DNA of 34,362 bases. Source: Clostridia bacterium (lineage in GTDB: Bacteria > Bacillota > Clostridia > Christensenellales > Aristaeellaceae). Below are positions 23,845 to 32,798 of this stretch, one piece after another. Under the pieces are notes generated by a model. That model was not told where the DNA came from and ran no database searches. It worked only from the letters and a program-made list of their open reading frames with translations. How positions within the stretch are numbered: the first letter of the stretch is position 1; each line of letters begins with the position of its first letter. Location: the NCBI GenBank assembly GCA_017431365.1, contig JAFRLF010000172.1, positions 1 through 34,362 on the forward strand, read 5' to 3'. The translations under genes and the position numbers were made by a program.

Positions 23845-24921
23845 CTATCCCTGCCGCTTCACCAGCTCCGTCACAGCCAGGAACTTCTCGTACTCGACGC
23901 CGGGCGGACAGCTGTCCGAATTGGCCAGCACATACTTGCGGCCCTTCATGTCCCGAAGGAGAGCCTCGGCGTCGCCGATCACCTGATCCACCGTCCCCGT
24001 CAGAAGGCGTACGGGCTCCAATCCCCCGATCAGGGCGATGCGCTGCGGCAGCATGGACGCCGCTTCCTTCAGGCTGATATTGCCCGTCGGCGGCGGGGAA
24101 ATGCTCTCGATGGCGTCGATCTCCGTGGTCGCCATCAGGGGGATCAGGTCGCGCAGGTGCCCGCAGGCGTGGTGGACGAGCAGCTTTCCGCTCTCGTGGA
24201 TCATCCGGCCCCAGGCGTTGACCTCCGGCATGGTGTAGGCCTTAAAATACGCCGGGCTGATGTTCGTCGTCGAACTGTCCTCCCAGAAGATGAACCCGTC
24301 CGCCCGAGAATCCAGCGACAGCCTCAGAGACTGCTCGTCCTTGTCCCACATGGCGCTCAGGCAATCCTCCACCGCTTCGGGCTCGTCCGTCAGGGCGTAC
24401 ACGAGGTTGACCGTACCCGCCCAGTGCTCCACCAAGCTCTGAAAGGCCGTCTTCATAGCCACGCCGATGGTCGGCAGGAGGAGCGCGTCCTCGCCGCAGG
24501 TCTTCAGATCGGCCTCGAAGGCCGCCTGATCCGGTTCCATGCTCAGATGCTCGAACATGTACTGCAGGACCTTGAACTGCTCCGCCTCCTGCACCGGGTG
24601 ATCCACAAGGAAGGTCGTGTCGCCGTTTTCGGAGTAGACGTACCGCTCCGTCAGCTGGCCGACGGGCGTGTCGTACGTGCGGATGAGGTCGCGGCCCTTG
24701 CGAGACTCTCGGATGTCGCAGTCGTTCCAGGTATACTTCACCAGATGATGAAATCCCCGAAGGAGCGGATCCACCCCCATCTCCCGCATATAGGCGAACT
24801 GGCCGCGGGATCGGGTTTCAGCGGGCAGGCTCTCCCAGTAGTAGGCCAGGAAAGGCGACCACGGCACCCTGTCGACCGGTTCGCCGCGAATGGCGCAGAG
24901 CAGGCGCTCACGTGCGCGCAT
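23845..24921 (-). CDS. URO-D superfamily protein with zinc methyltransferase-type site
   Basis: A 358-residue barrel protein related to uroporphyrinogen decarboxylase and to the MtaA/MtbA/CmuA corrinoid methyltransferases. It shows the zinc pattern of the methyltransferase branch: His251 and Cys253 in VHHACGH, then Cys338 in NSDSCPPG. The N-terminus has AIRGEPVDRVPW, usual for this branch, and lacks the RQAGR motif of true HemE. ATG at 24921 is preferred, with GAGAGGG nine bases upstream, and starts four bases after the GH31-A stop. It closes sugar operon 4, so I infer methyl-group removal or transfer on a methylated sugar or plant compound, which would need a corrinoid protein encoded elsewhere. 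Confidence 0.8.
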   Translation of the reverse strand: MRARERLLCAIRGEPVDRVPWSPFLAYYWESLPAETRSRGQFAYMREMGVDPLLRGFHHLVKYTWNDCDIRESRKGRDLIRTYDTPVGQLTERYVYSENGDTTFLVDHPVQEAEQFKVLQYMFEHLSMEPDQAAFEADLKTCGEDALLLPTIGVAMKTAFQSLVEHWAGTVNLVYALTDEPEAVEDCLSAMWDKDEQSLRLSLDSRADGFIFWEDSSTTNISPAYFKAYTMPEVNAWGRMIHESGKLLVHHACGHLRDLIPLMATTEIDAIESISPPPTGNISLKEAASMLPQRIALIGGLEPVRLLTGTVDQVIGDAEALLRDMKGRKYVLANSDSCPPGVEYEKFLAVTELVKRQG

Positions 24922-24925
24922 AGCC

Positions 24926-26896
24926 TCACACCCTCTCAAACACCGGGATGACCTCCAGCGGCGCGGGGACCGTCAGCCTCTGGCCGCCTTCGACGACCTC
25001 GCCGGTGTCCACGTTCTTCCACGACCCTGCGGGGAAGTATACGCTCCGCTCGCGGGCGCCCGGTTCCATCACCGGCGCGACAAGGTACTTATCGCCGAAC
25101 ATGTACTGATCCTTGAGCGCGGCGCAGTTCTCGTCGCCGGGGAACTCGTAGTACATCCCGCGCAGCAGCGGCGTGCCTTCCTCGTGGGCGGCGCGCATGA
25201 GCTCCCGCACATAGGGCCTGAGCTCCTCGCGGCGGAACATGTACTTTTTCAGGATCGGGTAGGCCTCCTCGCCGTAGGACCAGACCTCGTTGTCCCCGCC
25301 GGAGCCCAGGTTCTGCGTGCCGTCCTTGCGCATCACGGGCTCGCCGGGGCGACGGTCGCCGTGCAGGCGCATGACCGGGCAGTAGCAGCCCCACTGGAAC
25401 CAGCGGATCAGCAGCTCGCGGAATTCCGGCTTCTCCGGCCAGCCGCCATGGAAGCCGCCGATGTCCGTCGTCCACCAGGGAATGCCCGCCGCGCCCATGC
25501 TGAGCCCGGCGCAGACCTGCCTCTTAAAGTACGTCCAGTCGGACATGATGTCGCCCGACCAGACCAGCGCGCCGTAGCGCTGGCTGCCGGCCCAGGCGCA
25601 GCGGATCAGGTTGACGGGGTTCTCCTGCCCCTCTCCGGTCATGCCCTCGTAGAACAGGCGGGCGTAGCACTGCGGGTAGATGTTGCCCACCATCTGGCCG
25701 CTGCCCATGTTGTAGCGGAAGTGCCGGTGGTCGTACGTGCCAAGCTCCGGCTCCGCCTCGTCCAGCCAGAAGACATGGACGCCCTTGTCATAGTAATTGG
25801 CCTTGCACTTCTCCCAGACGAAGGCGCGGGCGCGGGGATTCGTCGCGTCGAAGAACATGGAGTCCTCGACAAAGCGCATGCCGATCTGCTCGCCGTAATC
25901 CGCGCGCATGAGCAGGCCCTGCTGCTGCATCTGCTCGTAGTTTTCGCTGGTCAGCGCGACCTGCGGCCACACGGAAACCATCAGCTCGATGCCCATTTCC
26001 CTGAGCTCTTTGACCATTGCCTCCGGATCCGGGAAGTATTCCGGATCGAAGCGATAGTCGCCCATCTTCGGCCAGTGGAAGAAGTCCACGACGATCACGT
26101 CGATGGGCAGGCCGCGGCACTTGTACTCCCGGGCGACGTTCAGAAGCTGCTCCTGATTCCAGTATCTGAGCTTGCACTGCCAGAAACCCAGCCCGTACTC
26201 AGGCATCATCGGCACAAAGCCCGTGGCGCGGGCGTAGTTGCGGCTGATGTCGGCGGGCGTGTCGCCAGCAGTGACCCAGTAGTCCACCTGGCGCGAAGCC
26301 TCAGCGTGCCAGGTCGTGCGGTTTTTGCCGAAGGTCACATAACCCAGCGCCGGATTGTGCCACAGGAACCCGTATCCCAGCGAGGAGATGTAAAACGGCA
26401 CGCTGGCTTGGGAGTTGCGGTGCTTGAGCTCAAGGGTGCAGCCCTTCCAGTCGACCTCCGCCTCCTGATACTGGCCCATGCCGTAGATGCGCTCGCCGTC
26501 GCGGCCTTCAAAGGTCACGTTGAGGGCGAAGTCCCCGCCCGTCATAGGCATGTATTCGCGCGATTTCAGGGTCAGCGCGTTGCCGCTGTCCGTGTCCTGA
26601 AGGAGCGTCTCGCCCTTGTCGTTGTAAAAGGTGATCCGGCCGTCTCCCTTCCAGCCGGCCCGCTCCACGACGGCCGTGATCTTGCCGTTGCGGATGACGC
26701 CCTTCTTCTCCTCCAGGGTGATTTCGACTTCGCAGCCGTCCGCGCACGGGTCGAGCAGGGCGAAGCGGTCGTCACGCACGTCGCTCATGAGCGCCGCGCG
26801 CACGCGCAGGCTGTCCTTTCCCCACGGGCTTACGATAATGGTCTCGCCGTTGCTGCGAAAGATGAGGTCGTTACCATTGCGACTGACATACTTCAT
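24926..26896 (-). CDS. Glycoside hydrolase family 31 enzyme A (alpha-xylosidase/alpha-glucosidase type)
   Basis: A 656-residue cytoplasmic enzyme: an N-terminal beta-sandwich (residues about 1-225) with YGMGQYQEAEVDWKG, a TIM barrel from about 230, and C-terminal beta domains. WLDEAEPE at 377-384 gives Asp379 as nucleophile; WSGDI at 446-450 gives Asp449 as acid/base. The DEAEPE form around the nucleophile is seen in GH31 alpha-xylosidases, but alpha-glucosidase or other activity is possible. It removes non-reducing alpha-linked sugars from imported oligosaccharides. It is GC-rich, unlike its paralogue GH31-B in the same operon. ATG at 26896 follows AAGGAG. Confidence 0.9.
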   Translation of the reverse strand: MKYVSRNGNDLIFRSNGETIIVSPWGKDSLRVRAALMSDVRDDRFALLDPCADGCEVEITLEEKKGVIRNGKITAVVERAGWKGDGRITFYNDKGETLLQDTDSGNALTLKSREYMPMTGGDFALNVTFEGRDGERIYGMGQYQEAEVDWKGCTLELKHRNSQASVPFYISSLGYGFLWHNPALGYVTFGKNRTTWHAEASRQVDYWVTAGDTPADISRNYARATGFVPMMPEYGLGFWQCKLRYWNQEQLLNVAREYKCRGLPIDVIVVDFFHWPKMGDYRFDPEYFPDPEAMVKELREMGIELMVSVWPQVALTSENYEQMQQQGLLMRADYGEQIGMRFVEDSMFFDATNPRARAFVWEKCKANYYDKGVHVFWLDEAEPELGTYDHRHFRYNMGSGQMVGNIYPQCYARLFYEGMTGEGQENPVNLIRCAWAGSQRYGALVWSGDIMSDWTYFKRQVCAGLSMGAAGIPWWTTDIGGFHGGWPEKPEFRELLIRWFQWGCYCPVMRLHGDRRPGEPVMRKDGTQNLGSGGDNEVWSYGEEAYPILKKYMFRREELRPYVRELMRAAHEEGTPLLRGMYYEFPGDENCAALKDQYMFGDKYLVAPVMEPGARERSVYFPAGSWKNVDTGEVVEGGQRLTVPAPLEVIPVFERV

Positions 26897-26938
26897 GATG
26901 GTGCTCCTTCTATGTCATGATACCTAGTTCCATTATAA

Positions 26939-26959
26939 GGGGCTGTCAGAGACAGCCCC
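26939..26959 (-). terminator. Stem-loop between binding-protein gene 4 and GH31-A
   Basis: A perfect 9-base stem GGGGCTGTC (26939-26947) / GACAGCCCC (26951-26959) with a 3-base loop, followed on the minus strand by TTATAATGG. It is in the same position as the stem-loops of operons 1 and 2. The change from AT-richer to GC-rich DNA falls close by. Confidence 0.65.
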
Positions 26960-26992
26960 CGTAAATCAATATACTACCCACACATTATACTA

Positions 26993-28528
26993 TTAGTCGG
27001 ATACTCTTGCAACAGCGTTTCTCTCAATCTCAAGATACTCCTGAAGGCCTACTTCTTCCAAGCTGGCTATGTACTCATCCCATTCATCCTCAATGCCGCC
27101 ATCAACGACCCAGTGGGCACGTCTCTCGGTCACAATACGCTCCACATCAGTGAGGATTTCGGAAACGATGTCATTATCCATGGGCTCCAGAATCACAGCG
27201 GGCACCGCACGATTCGGATTGAAATAAGGCTGATATCCCTTGTCGAGTTCCAGTTTTGTCTTAGCCCAGGTATTGGGAAGGATCAACTCCTGTGTCGACT
27301 GGGAAACATAATACGGGCCTTCATCACCCATGCCGTTTTTCCAAAGCCAGGAATCCGGATCGTATGCTGGATCAGCAGGCTCGAGAAGCTGATAGGTGCC
27401 ATCGTCCTTCTTCTCAATACACAGATCCATGGGGCCAAAGTAGTTCTGCATGCCATATTCATCTTCATAGAACTTGTCCAGCCACTTCATGGTTTCCGCC
27501 GGATACTCGTTGAAAGTCGTCAAGGAAACCACATTATAGCCTGAAGCACCGCAAGCAACCATCAGGTAGTTGCTCGCCCACTCCTGAGAGCCGTCGGGGC
27601 CGATCAGAGGAAGCATTTGAACGAACTGATCGCGATACTCCGATGAAATATGAGCCGGTGTCCATCCACAGGCAAAGCCATACTTGCAGTCACCGCCCAG
27701 GCCCATAGCCCCCATATAGGAAGACCAGTCCATGGTGAGGAAATCACTATAGATCAGACCTTCGCTGTACAGGTCATGCATCCAGGAGATGTAGTTCTTG
27801 TAATTCTCGGTAGCAGGCACATAAACCATGTTGCCATCGTTATCATAAGCCAAGTCAGAGTCAATAGAATCCGTGATACCGAAAGACCCCATCAACGTTC
27901 TGAAGCCAAAGTTATTATTGTAAACATAGGCATACATGGGGATTTCATCGGCTTCACCGTTGCCATTTGGGTCATCATTCTTGAAATGACGCATGACATC
28001 CGTGAATTCGTCGATCGTCGTGGGCATCTCCAAATTCAGATTGTCCAGCCAAGTCTTATTGATGAAAGCTGCGCCAAAATGAGAGGGACGCAGGGGCATG
28101 ACGTGAGGTAGCGCATAAATATTCCCATCCGGCCAGGTTACCAGGTCCGCCAGGCCAGGAACGTCTTCGAACATCCGCTTGATGTTCGGACAATTCTCCT
28201 CAATCAAGTCATTCAGAGGCAGGAAATAATCAATATTCTGAGTGATATCAGAAACCTTCAGCGCATAGCACCCAAAGAACACATCAGGCAGATCGCCGGA
28301 AGCCAGGACCAAAGGCTTTTTCTCATCCCAACCGGTCCTTACATATTCCCATTCTATGTTCATATTGGTCGCTTCAGCGATTTCCTGATAATAGGGCAGG
28401 GTTTCCAGGTCGTCAGTATGCGATGAGAGTACCGCCACGGCTGAAATCGTCGTCGGCTCTTCAGCCAGAGCGACAAAAGACACGCTGACTAGCAGCATGG
28501 CCAGCAAGATCGCAAAGAATCTCTTCAT
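26993..28528 (-). CDS. Carbohydrate ABC transporter solute-binding protein 4 (LipO/YtcQ-like)
   Basis: A 511-residue secreted binding protein. The signal peptide is MKRFFAILLAMLLVSVSFVA, cleaved near ALA before EEPT, without a cysteine. The mature part contains a DPNGNGEADEIPM loop, a calcium-loop-like feature common in this branch, and many Trp/Tyr residues. The start at 28528 follows AGGAGG; the frame opens seven codons upstream. It lies between permease C and GH31-A. Codon use is AT-richer than in binding proteins 1-3. Confidence 0.9.
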   Translation of the reverse strand: MKRFFAILLAMLLVSVSFVALAEEPTTISAVAVLSSHTDDLETLPYYQEIAEATNMNIEWEYVRTGWDEKKPLVLASGDLPDVFFGCYALKVSDITQNIDYFLPLNDLIEENCPNIKRMFEDVPGLADLVTWPDGNIYALPHVMPLRPSHFGAAFINKTWLDNLNLEMPTTIDEFTDVMRHFKNDDPNGNGEADEIPMYAYVYNNNFGFRTLMGSFGITDSIDSDLAYDNDGNMVYVPATENYKNYISWMHDLYSEGLIYSDFLTMDWSSYMGAMGLGGDCKYGFACGWTPAHISSEYRDQFVQMLPLIGPDGSQEWASNYLMVACGASGYNVVSLTTFNEYPAETMKWLDKFYEDEYGMQNYFGPMDLCIEKKDDGTYQLLEPADPAYDPDSWLWKNGMGDEGPYYVSQSTQELILPNTWAKTKLELDKGYQPYFNPNRAVPAVILEPMDNDIVSEILTDVERIVTERRAHWVVDGGIEDEWDEYIASLEEVGLQEYLEIERNAVARVSD

Positions 28529-28643
28529 GTTCGATAACCTCCTACTCAAATTAAATGTCGATGCAAGTTATGCGCTCCTCCATCATAAATGAACCACTAC
28601 AACCCTCCTTTTGTGCAAAATTCTATAACGGTGGAACGCTGAT

Positions 28644-29543
28644 TTATCCCTTGATGGAACCGATCATGACACCCTTCGTGAAGTATTTCTGCAAGAAAGG
28701 ATAGAAGATCATCATCGGTAGAGTCGAAACGATGATTATGCAGTATTTGATCAACTCCTGCTTGCGCAGCGCAGCAATATCGGACATGGTGAAATCGTTG
28801 GTACTATTCATAATGAGGATTTCCCTTAAAACCACCTGAAGAGAAATACGCTCTGGGCTGCTCAAATAGATCATCGCATAGAAATAATCGTTCCAAATAC
28901 CTACGGCGACATACAGCGCTATTACTGCAATGATGGCTTTGGAGAGCGGAAGCACAATTCTAATGAAGCGCTTAAAATCGGAACAGCCATCGATGGCAGC
29001 AGCGTCCAGCAATTCCTGAGGAATGGTGCTCTGAAAGAAAGTTCTCCCAATAATGGCATGATATACACTAAAGCACCCTGGCAAAATCACCACCCAAAGC
29101 GAATCAAGAATGCCATAATTCTTCATCGCAATATAAGTAGGCACTAAACCACCCGAAAAGAACATTGTGATGGTAAATAGAATCATAACCGGTCTCTTAA
29201 GCATCAGATTCGGACGCGATAGAGCATAGGCTGCCGGTATGGTAACCAGAAGATGCGTCAAAGATCCTGTAATGGTATAAAGAATCGTATTTCGGTAACC
29301 AATCCATATACGTTCATACTCAAATACCGCTTCATATCCTATGACCGTCGGCATAGAAGGCCACAGCCAAACATGCCCTGAAGCCACCTCGGAAGGTGAA
29401 GAAACGGACGCTATGATGATAAAATAAATTGGATACGCAATAATCAGGAGAATCAAAACACATAGCGTATAGATGAAAGCTTCAAATACGACGTCACCTT
29501 TGGTACGTCGGCTGAAAACGCTTTCTGCCACTTTTTTCTTCAT
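28644..29543 (-). CDS. Carbohydrate ABC transporter permease C, operon 4 (LplC/YtcP-like)
   Basis: A 299-residue permease with about six helices, the EAA loop ELLDAAAIDGCS followed by IVLPLSKA, and the tail GSIKG. ATG at 29543 follows GAGGAAG in the 12-base gap behind permease B. It is AT-richer than permeases 1-3. Confidence 0.93.
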   Translation of the reverse strand: MKKKVAESVFSRRTKGDVVFEAFIYTLCVLILLIIAYPIYFIIIASVSSPSEVASGHVWLWPSMPTVIGYEAVFEYERIWIGYRNTILYTITGSLTHLLVTIPAAYALSRPNLMLKRPVMILFTITMFFSGGLVPTYIAMKNYGILDSLWVVILPGCFSVYHAIIGRTFFQSTIPQELLDAAAIDGCSDFKRFIRIVLPLSKAIIAVIALYVAVGIWNDYFYAMIYLSSPERISLQVVLREILIMNSTNDFTMSDIAALRKQELIKYCIIIVSTLPMMIFYPFLQKYFTKGVMIGSIKG

Positions 29544-29555
29544 GTCAACACTTCC

Positions 29556-30506
29556 TCACCACAGGCTCGTTTCACCGAGTCGTTTTGAAACTGTATTAAC
29601 CATTAACACAAGGACGAAGCTGACAATCGTATTAAACAGATTCACAGCCGCAGAATAGCTGTATTGGGATTTTTTCAATCCAATCTTGTAAACATAGGTG
29701 GCTATAGTTTCGGAGACTGGCAGATTCAAATCATTCTGCATCAGAAAGACCTTGTCAAAGCTGACGTTCATAACTCGACCAGCACTCAGTATCAACAAAA
29801 TGACCACAGTAGGCAGAATGCAGGGTATATCTATATGAACGATACACTGAAAGCGACTAGCCCCATCGATGACAGCTGCCTCATAGAGGGCCATATCGAC
29901 TGCTGAAAGAGCAGCCAAATAGATAATAGAATCCCACCCCATGTGTTGCCAGATATTTGTGGCTATGTAGAGCGGTCGAAAGGCTGTCTTTGACGCCAGA
30001 AGATTTGGCGGATTCGTCACGCCAAGCGCACGACCCAAATGCCCGAACAATCCCGTGGACGGTGTGAAGAACACTATGATCATACCCACCATAACAACGG
30101 TTGAGATGAAGTGTGGCATATAGGTCACCGTTTGCAGCACTTTCTTAAAACGTTCTGCACGGATCTGATTGATCATCAAAGCAAGAATAATCGGCGCCGG
30201 AAACCCGGCGATGATACCAAACACGCTCAGATAGAGCGTATTCTCCAGCAAATTCCTGAATTGATGCCCCTTGAAGAAGCGCTGAAAGTGTGCAAAACCT
30301 ACCCATTCACTGCCCCAGATGCCTTTAATGGGTTTAAAATCCTTAAAAGCCATCTGTACACCGTACATGGGGACATAGGCAAACATAATGATGGCAATCA
30401 CCGCTGGAATCAGCATGATATATATCTGCCAGTTAGTCGTTATATCCCGTTTCAAACGTTGCAACAACGGCTTTCGTCCCGCCAACGATAAAGAACCATG
30501 ACTCAT
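29556..30506 (-). CDS. Carbohydrate ABC transporter permease B, operon 4 (LplB-like)
   Basis: A 316-residue permease with a basic N-terminus (LLQRLKRD), about six helices and the EAA loop ALYEAAVIDGAS followed by IDIPCILP. ATG at 30506 follows GGAGG. It pairs with permease C and is the second gene of operon 4, 32 bases after the GH31-B stop. Confidence 0.93.
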   Translation of the reverse strand: MSHGSLSLAGRKPLLQRLKRDITTNWQIYIMLIPAVIAIIMFAYVPMYGVQMAFKDFKPIKGIWGSEWVGFAHFQRFFKGHQFRNLLENTLYLSVFGIIAGFPAPIILALMINQIRAERFKKVLQTVTYMPHFISTVVMVGMIIVFFTPSTGLFGHLGRALGVTNPPNLLASKTAFRPLYIATNIWQHMGWDSIIYLAALSAVDMALYEAAVIDGASRFQCIVHIDIPCILPTVVILLILSAGRVMNVSFDKVFLMQNDLNLPVSETIATYVYKIGLKKSQYSYSAAVNLFNTIVSFVLVLMVNTVSKRLGETSLW

Positions 30507-30538
30507 GTGCTCACCTCCAGGCGCATATATTCAATCCA

Positions 30539-32533
30539 TCAAACCCGCTTAAACACCGGAATAATGTCCAGCGGGGCAGGTACTGTCACCCAGGTATTAC
30601 CTTCATGAATCGTCCCAGTATCGATGTTTTTCCACTGTCCTTCCGGGAGATAAACATCTATCTCACGGACGCCAGCCTCCATGACCGGCGCAACGATAAA
30701 GTCCGGGCCGAACATATACTGTGTCTTAAGATTCCAGCATATCCCGTCCTGGGGATAGTCATAAAACATTGGGCGCATGACAGGCGTACCCGTCTCATGG
30801 AGTGTTTTCATCTGCTCCCGGATATACGGCCTCATCTGCTCTCGCAATGAGATGTATTTCTTGCAGATCGAGAAGATCTCATCGCCAAAACTCCAGATCT
30901 CGTTATCACCGCCTGAGCCAACCAGCGCGCCCTCCACCGCGTGTCCATGTTCACGACTCCCATGCAGGCGCATGACTGGACAGAAACAACCATAAGCGAA
31001 CCAGCGCGCAAAGAGTTCTCTGAATAGAGGATTCTCCCCATCTCCCCCATGGAAACCACCGATATCTGTCGTCCACCAAGGAATTCCCGCAATGGACATG
31101 TTCAAACCTGCCTGTACCTGACGGGCAAAGCATTCAAAGGAGGAAAGAATGTCACCTGACCATACCAAAGCGCCGTATTTGGCGGATCCCACCCAAGCGC
31201 TTCGAATTAGGGAAATTGGCTTTTCATCACCATTTTCCGTCATACCATCATAAAAAGCCTTTAGATATAGCTTCGGATAAACGTTTCCAACTTCAAGATC
31301 CCCGCCCTGCGAATAATAATAAGAACGGTAATCAAACGTCCCATACTCCGGTTCAGCCACATCCAGCCAATACAATTGAGCACCTTTGTCCCAATAATTA
31401 GTTTTGACTTTATTCCAAACGTAATCCCTTGCCTCTGGGTTCGTCGCATCAAAAAACACAACACTGTCAATCATATCCATCGTATTACGTACGCCATTAA
31501 CACAACGGGTAAGATATCCTTTCTCCATCATCTCCTTATAATTTTCAGAAAACTTACTGACCGTAGGCCAAATACTGACCATCAACCGAATTCCCATGTC
31601 CTTGAGTTCTCTACACATTCCCACTGGATCCGGCCAATGTTTCGGATCAAACTTGAAATCGCCCTCACGCGTCCAGTGGAAGAAATCACAAACAATAACA
31701 TCCAGTTGAATACCCAACTCTTTGTAGCGCCGCGCCACTGTTAACAGCTCCTCCTGAGTGGCATAGCGCAGCTTACACTGCCAAAAGCCCATACCATATT
31801 CAGGCATCATGGGTGGCAAACCAGTTAGACGCATGTAATTCTGTTGGATTTCCGCGGGTGAATCGCCCGCAATCACCAAATAATCAATCTCAGGTGTGGC
31901 CTCAGCTTCCCATTCGGTCATGTTATTGCCAAAAACCACACGGCCGATAGCTGGATTATTCCACAAAAAACCATATCCGACATTCGACACATAAAAAGGT
32001 ACAGAAACCTGCGAGTTTCTCTGAGCTAGTTCGAGAATACAGCCTTTCATATCCATTTCATGTTGCTGATACTGACCCATGCCAAAGATCTTTTCGTCTT
32101 TATTCGGATAAAAACGAACATACGTCTCATACAGGTTCCCCTGCGGCGCCTTATACTCACGTGATGGTGACTTAAAGGGCGCGCTTATATCATTAAAGAT
32201 ATTCCTGGCTAATTCCTTCAGTAGTAATTTATCCTGATTGTTCTTGAAACATAACACGCCATGTTCATCGACTTCAGCGCAAAGCTTACCGTTGATAATC
32301 CGTCCGTACTTCACGGGCTTCATATCACGATAACACTGTTCTGGAGGTATAACCCGTTCCTGCACTGACACTTCACCTTGCACAGCATCCTTGCTGTCCA
32401 GTGCCCAATTACGCCCTGTAAATGTGGAATTCTGTGTCGCCCTCACACGTAAGGCATTTTCTCCCCACGCTTCGATCTGGACAATTTCACTGTCGTAGCG
32501 ATAAATCAACTTGCCGTCATTGCCGTAAATCAT
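30539..32533 (-). CDS. Glycoside hydrolase family 31 enzyme B (alpha-xylosidase/alpha-glucosidase type)
   Basis: A 664-residue cytoplasmic paralogue of GH31-A, collinear with it. WLDVAEPE at 389-396 gives Asp391 as nucleophile; WSGDI at 458-462 gives Asp461 as acid/base. It shares the MPEYGxGFWQCKLRY segment with GH31-A. The N-terminal sandwich has a longer loop (residues about 55-75) than GH31-A. The start at 32533 is set by AAAGGAG seven bases upstream; the frame opens 13 codons earlier. It is the first gene of operon 4. Two GH31 enzymes around one importer suggest different linkages on the same oligosaccharide, or one old and one acquired copy. Confidence 0.9.
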   Translation of the reverse strand: MIYGNDGKLIYRYDSEIVQIEAWGENALRVRATQNSTFTGRNWALDSKDAVQGEVSVQERVIPPEQCYRDMKPVKYGRIINGKLCAEVDEHGVLCFKNNQDKLLLKELARNIFNDISAPFKSPSREYKAPQGNLYETYVRFYPNKDEKIFGMGQYQQHEMDMKGCILELAQRNSQVSVPFYVSNVGYGFLWNNPAIGRVVFGNNMTEWEAEATPEIDYLVIAGDSPAEIQQNYMRLTGLPPMMPEYGMGFWQCKLRYATQEELLTVARRYKELGIQLDVIVCDFFHWTREGDFKFDPKHWPDPVGMCRELKDMGIRLMVSIWPTVSKFSENYKEMMEKGYLTRCVNGVRNTMDMIDSVVFFDATNPEARDYVWNKVKTNYWDKGAQLYWLDVAEPEYGTFDYRSYYYSQGGDLEVGNVYPKLYLKAFYDGMTENGDEKPISLIRSAWVGSAKYGALVWSGDILSSFECFARQVQAGLNMSIAGIPWWTTDIGGFHGGDGENPLFRELFARWFAYGCFCPVMRLHGSREHGHAVEGALVGSGGDNEIWSFGDEIFSICKKYISLREQMRPYIREQMKTLHETGTPVMRPMFYDYPQDGICWNLKTQYMFGPDFIVAPVMEAGVREIDVYLPEGQWKNIDTGTIHEGNTWVTVPAPLDIIPVFKRV

Positions 32534-32593
32534 CCTGATGCTCCTTTCACATGTACACAAACTATACCTCACATTTTAAGAACTGGAGCCGAA

Positions 32594-32625
32594 TTTTAAA
32601 CGGTATTTATAACAGTAGTTTAAAA
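32594..32625. promoter_or_regulatory. Possible operator in the GH31-B/araC divergent region
   Basis: An 8-base inverted repeat TTTTAAAC (32594-32601) / GTTTAAAA (32618-32625) with a 16-base gap flanks a minus-strand TATAAA (32606-32611). It could be the operon 4 promoter with an operator around it, but the matching -35 (TTCATT) is poor and the region is very AT-rich. Confidence 0.35.
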
Positions 32626-32673
32626 AATAATGAATATTCTTTTATTAAATTTGAGTCTATATCGCTCTTTATA

Positions 32674-32702
32674 TTGTCACCATAAGCAAAATACTATATA
32701 AT
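32674..32702 (+). promoter_or_regulatory. Promoter of the araC-type gene
   Basis: -35 TTGTCA (32674-32679), 17 bases, -10 TATAAT (32697-32702), about 97 bases before the ATG. Confidence 0.75.
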
Positions 32703-32798
32703 TCTTTTGTCTATATTATATCATGGTTAAGTGCAGTCGCTATACCCAAAATTAGACATTAGTTGCACAATATGCGCCTATTCAAAGGAGGAATTATA

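Noticed and set aside
24890..26920. 676-codon plus-strand frame opposite GH31-A
   Set aside because: Antisense shadow; the minus-strand frame contains both GH31 catalytic aspartates.
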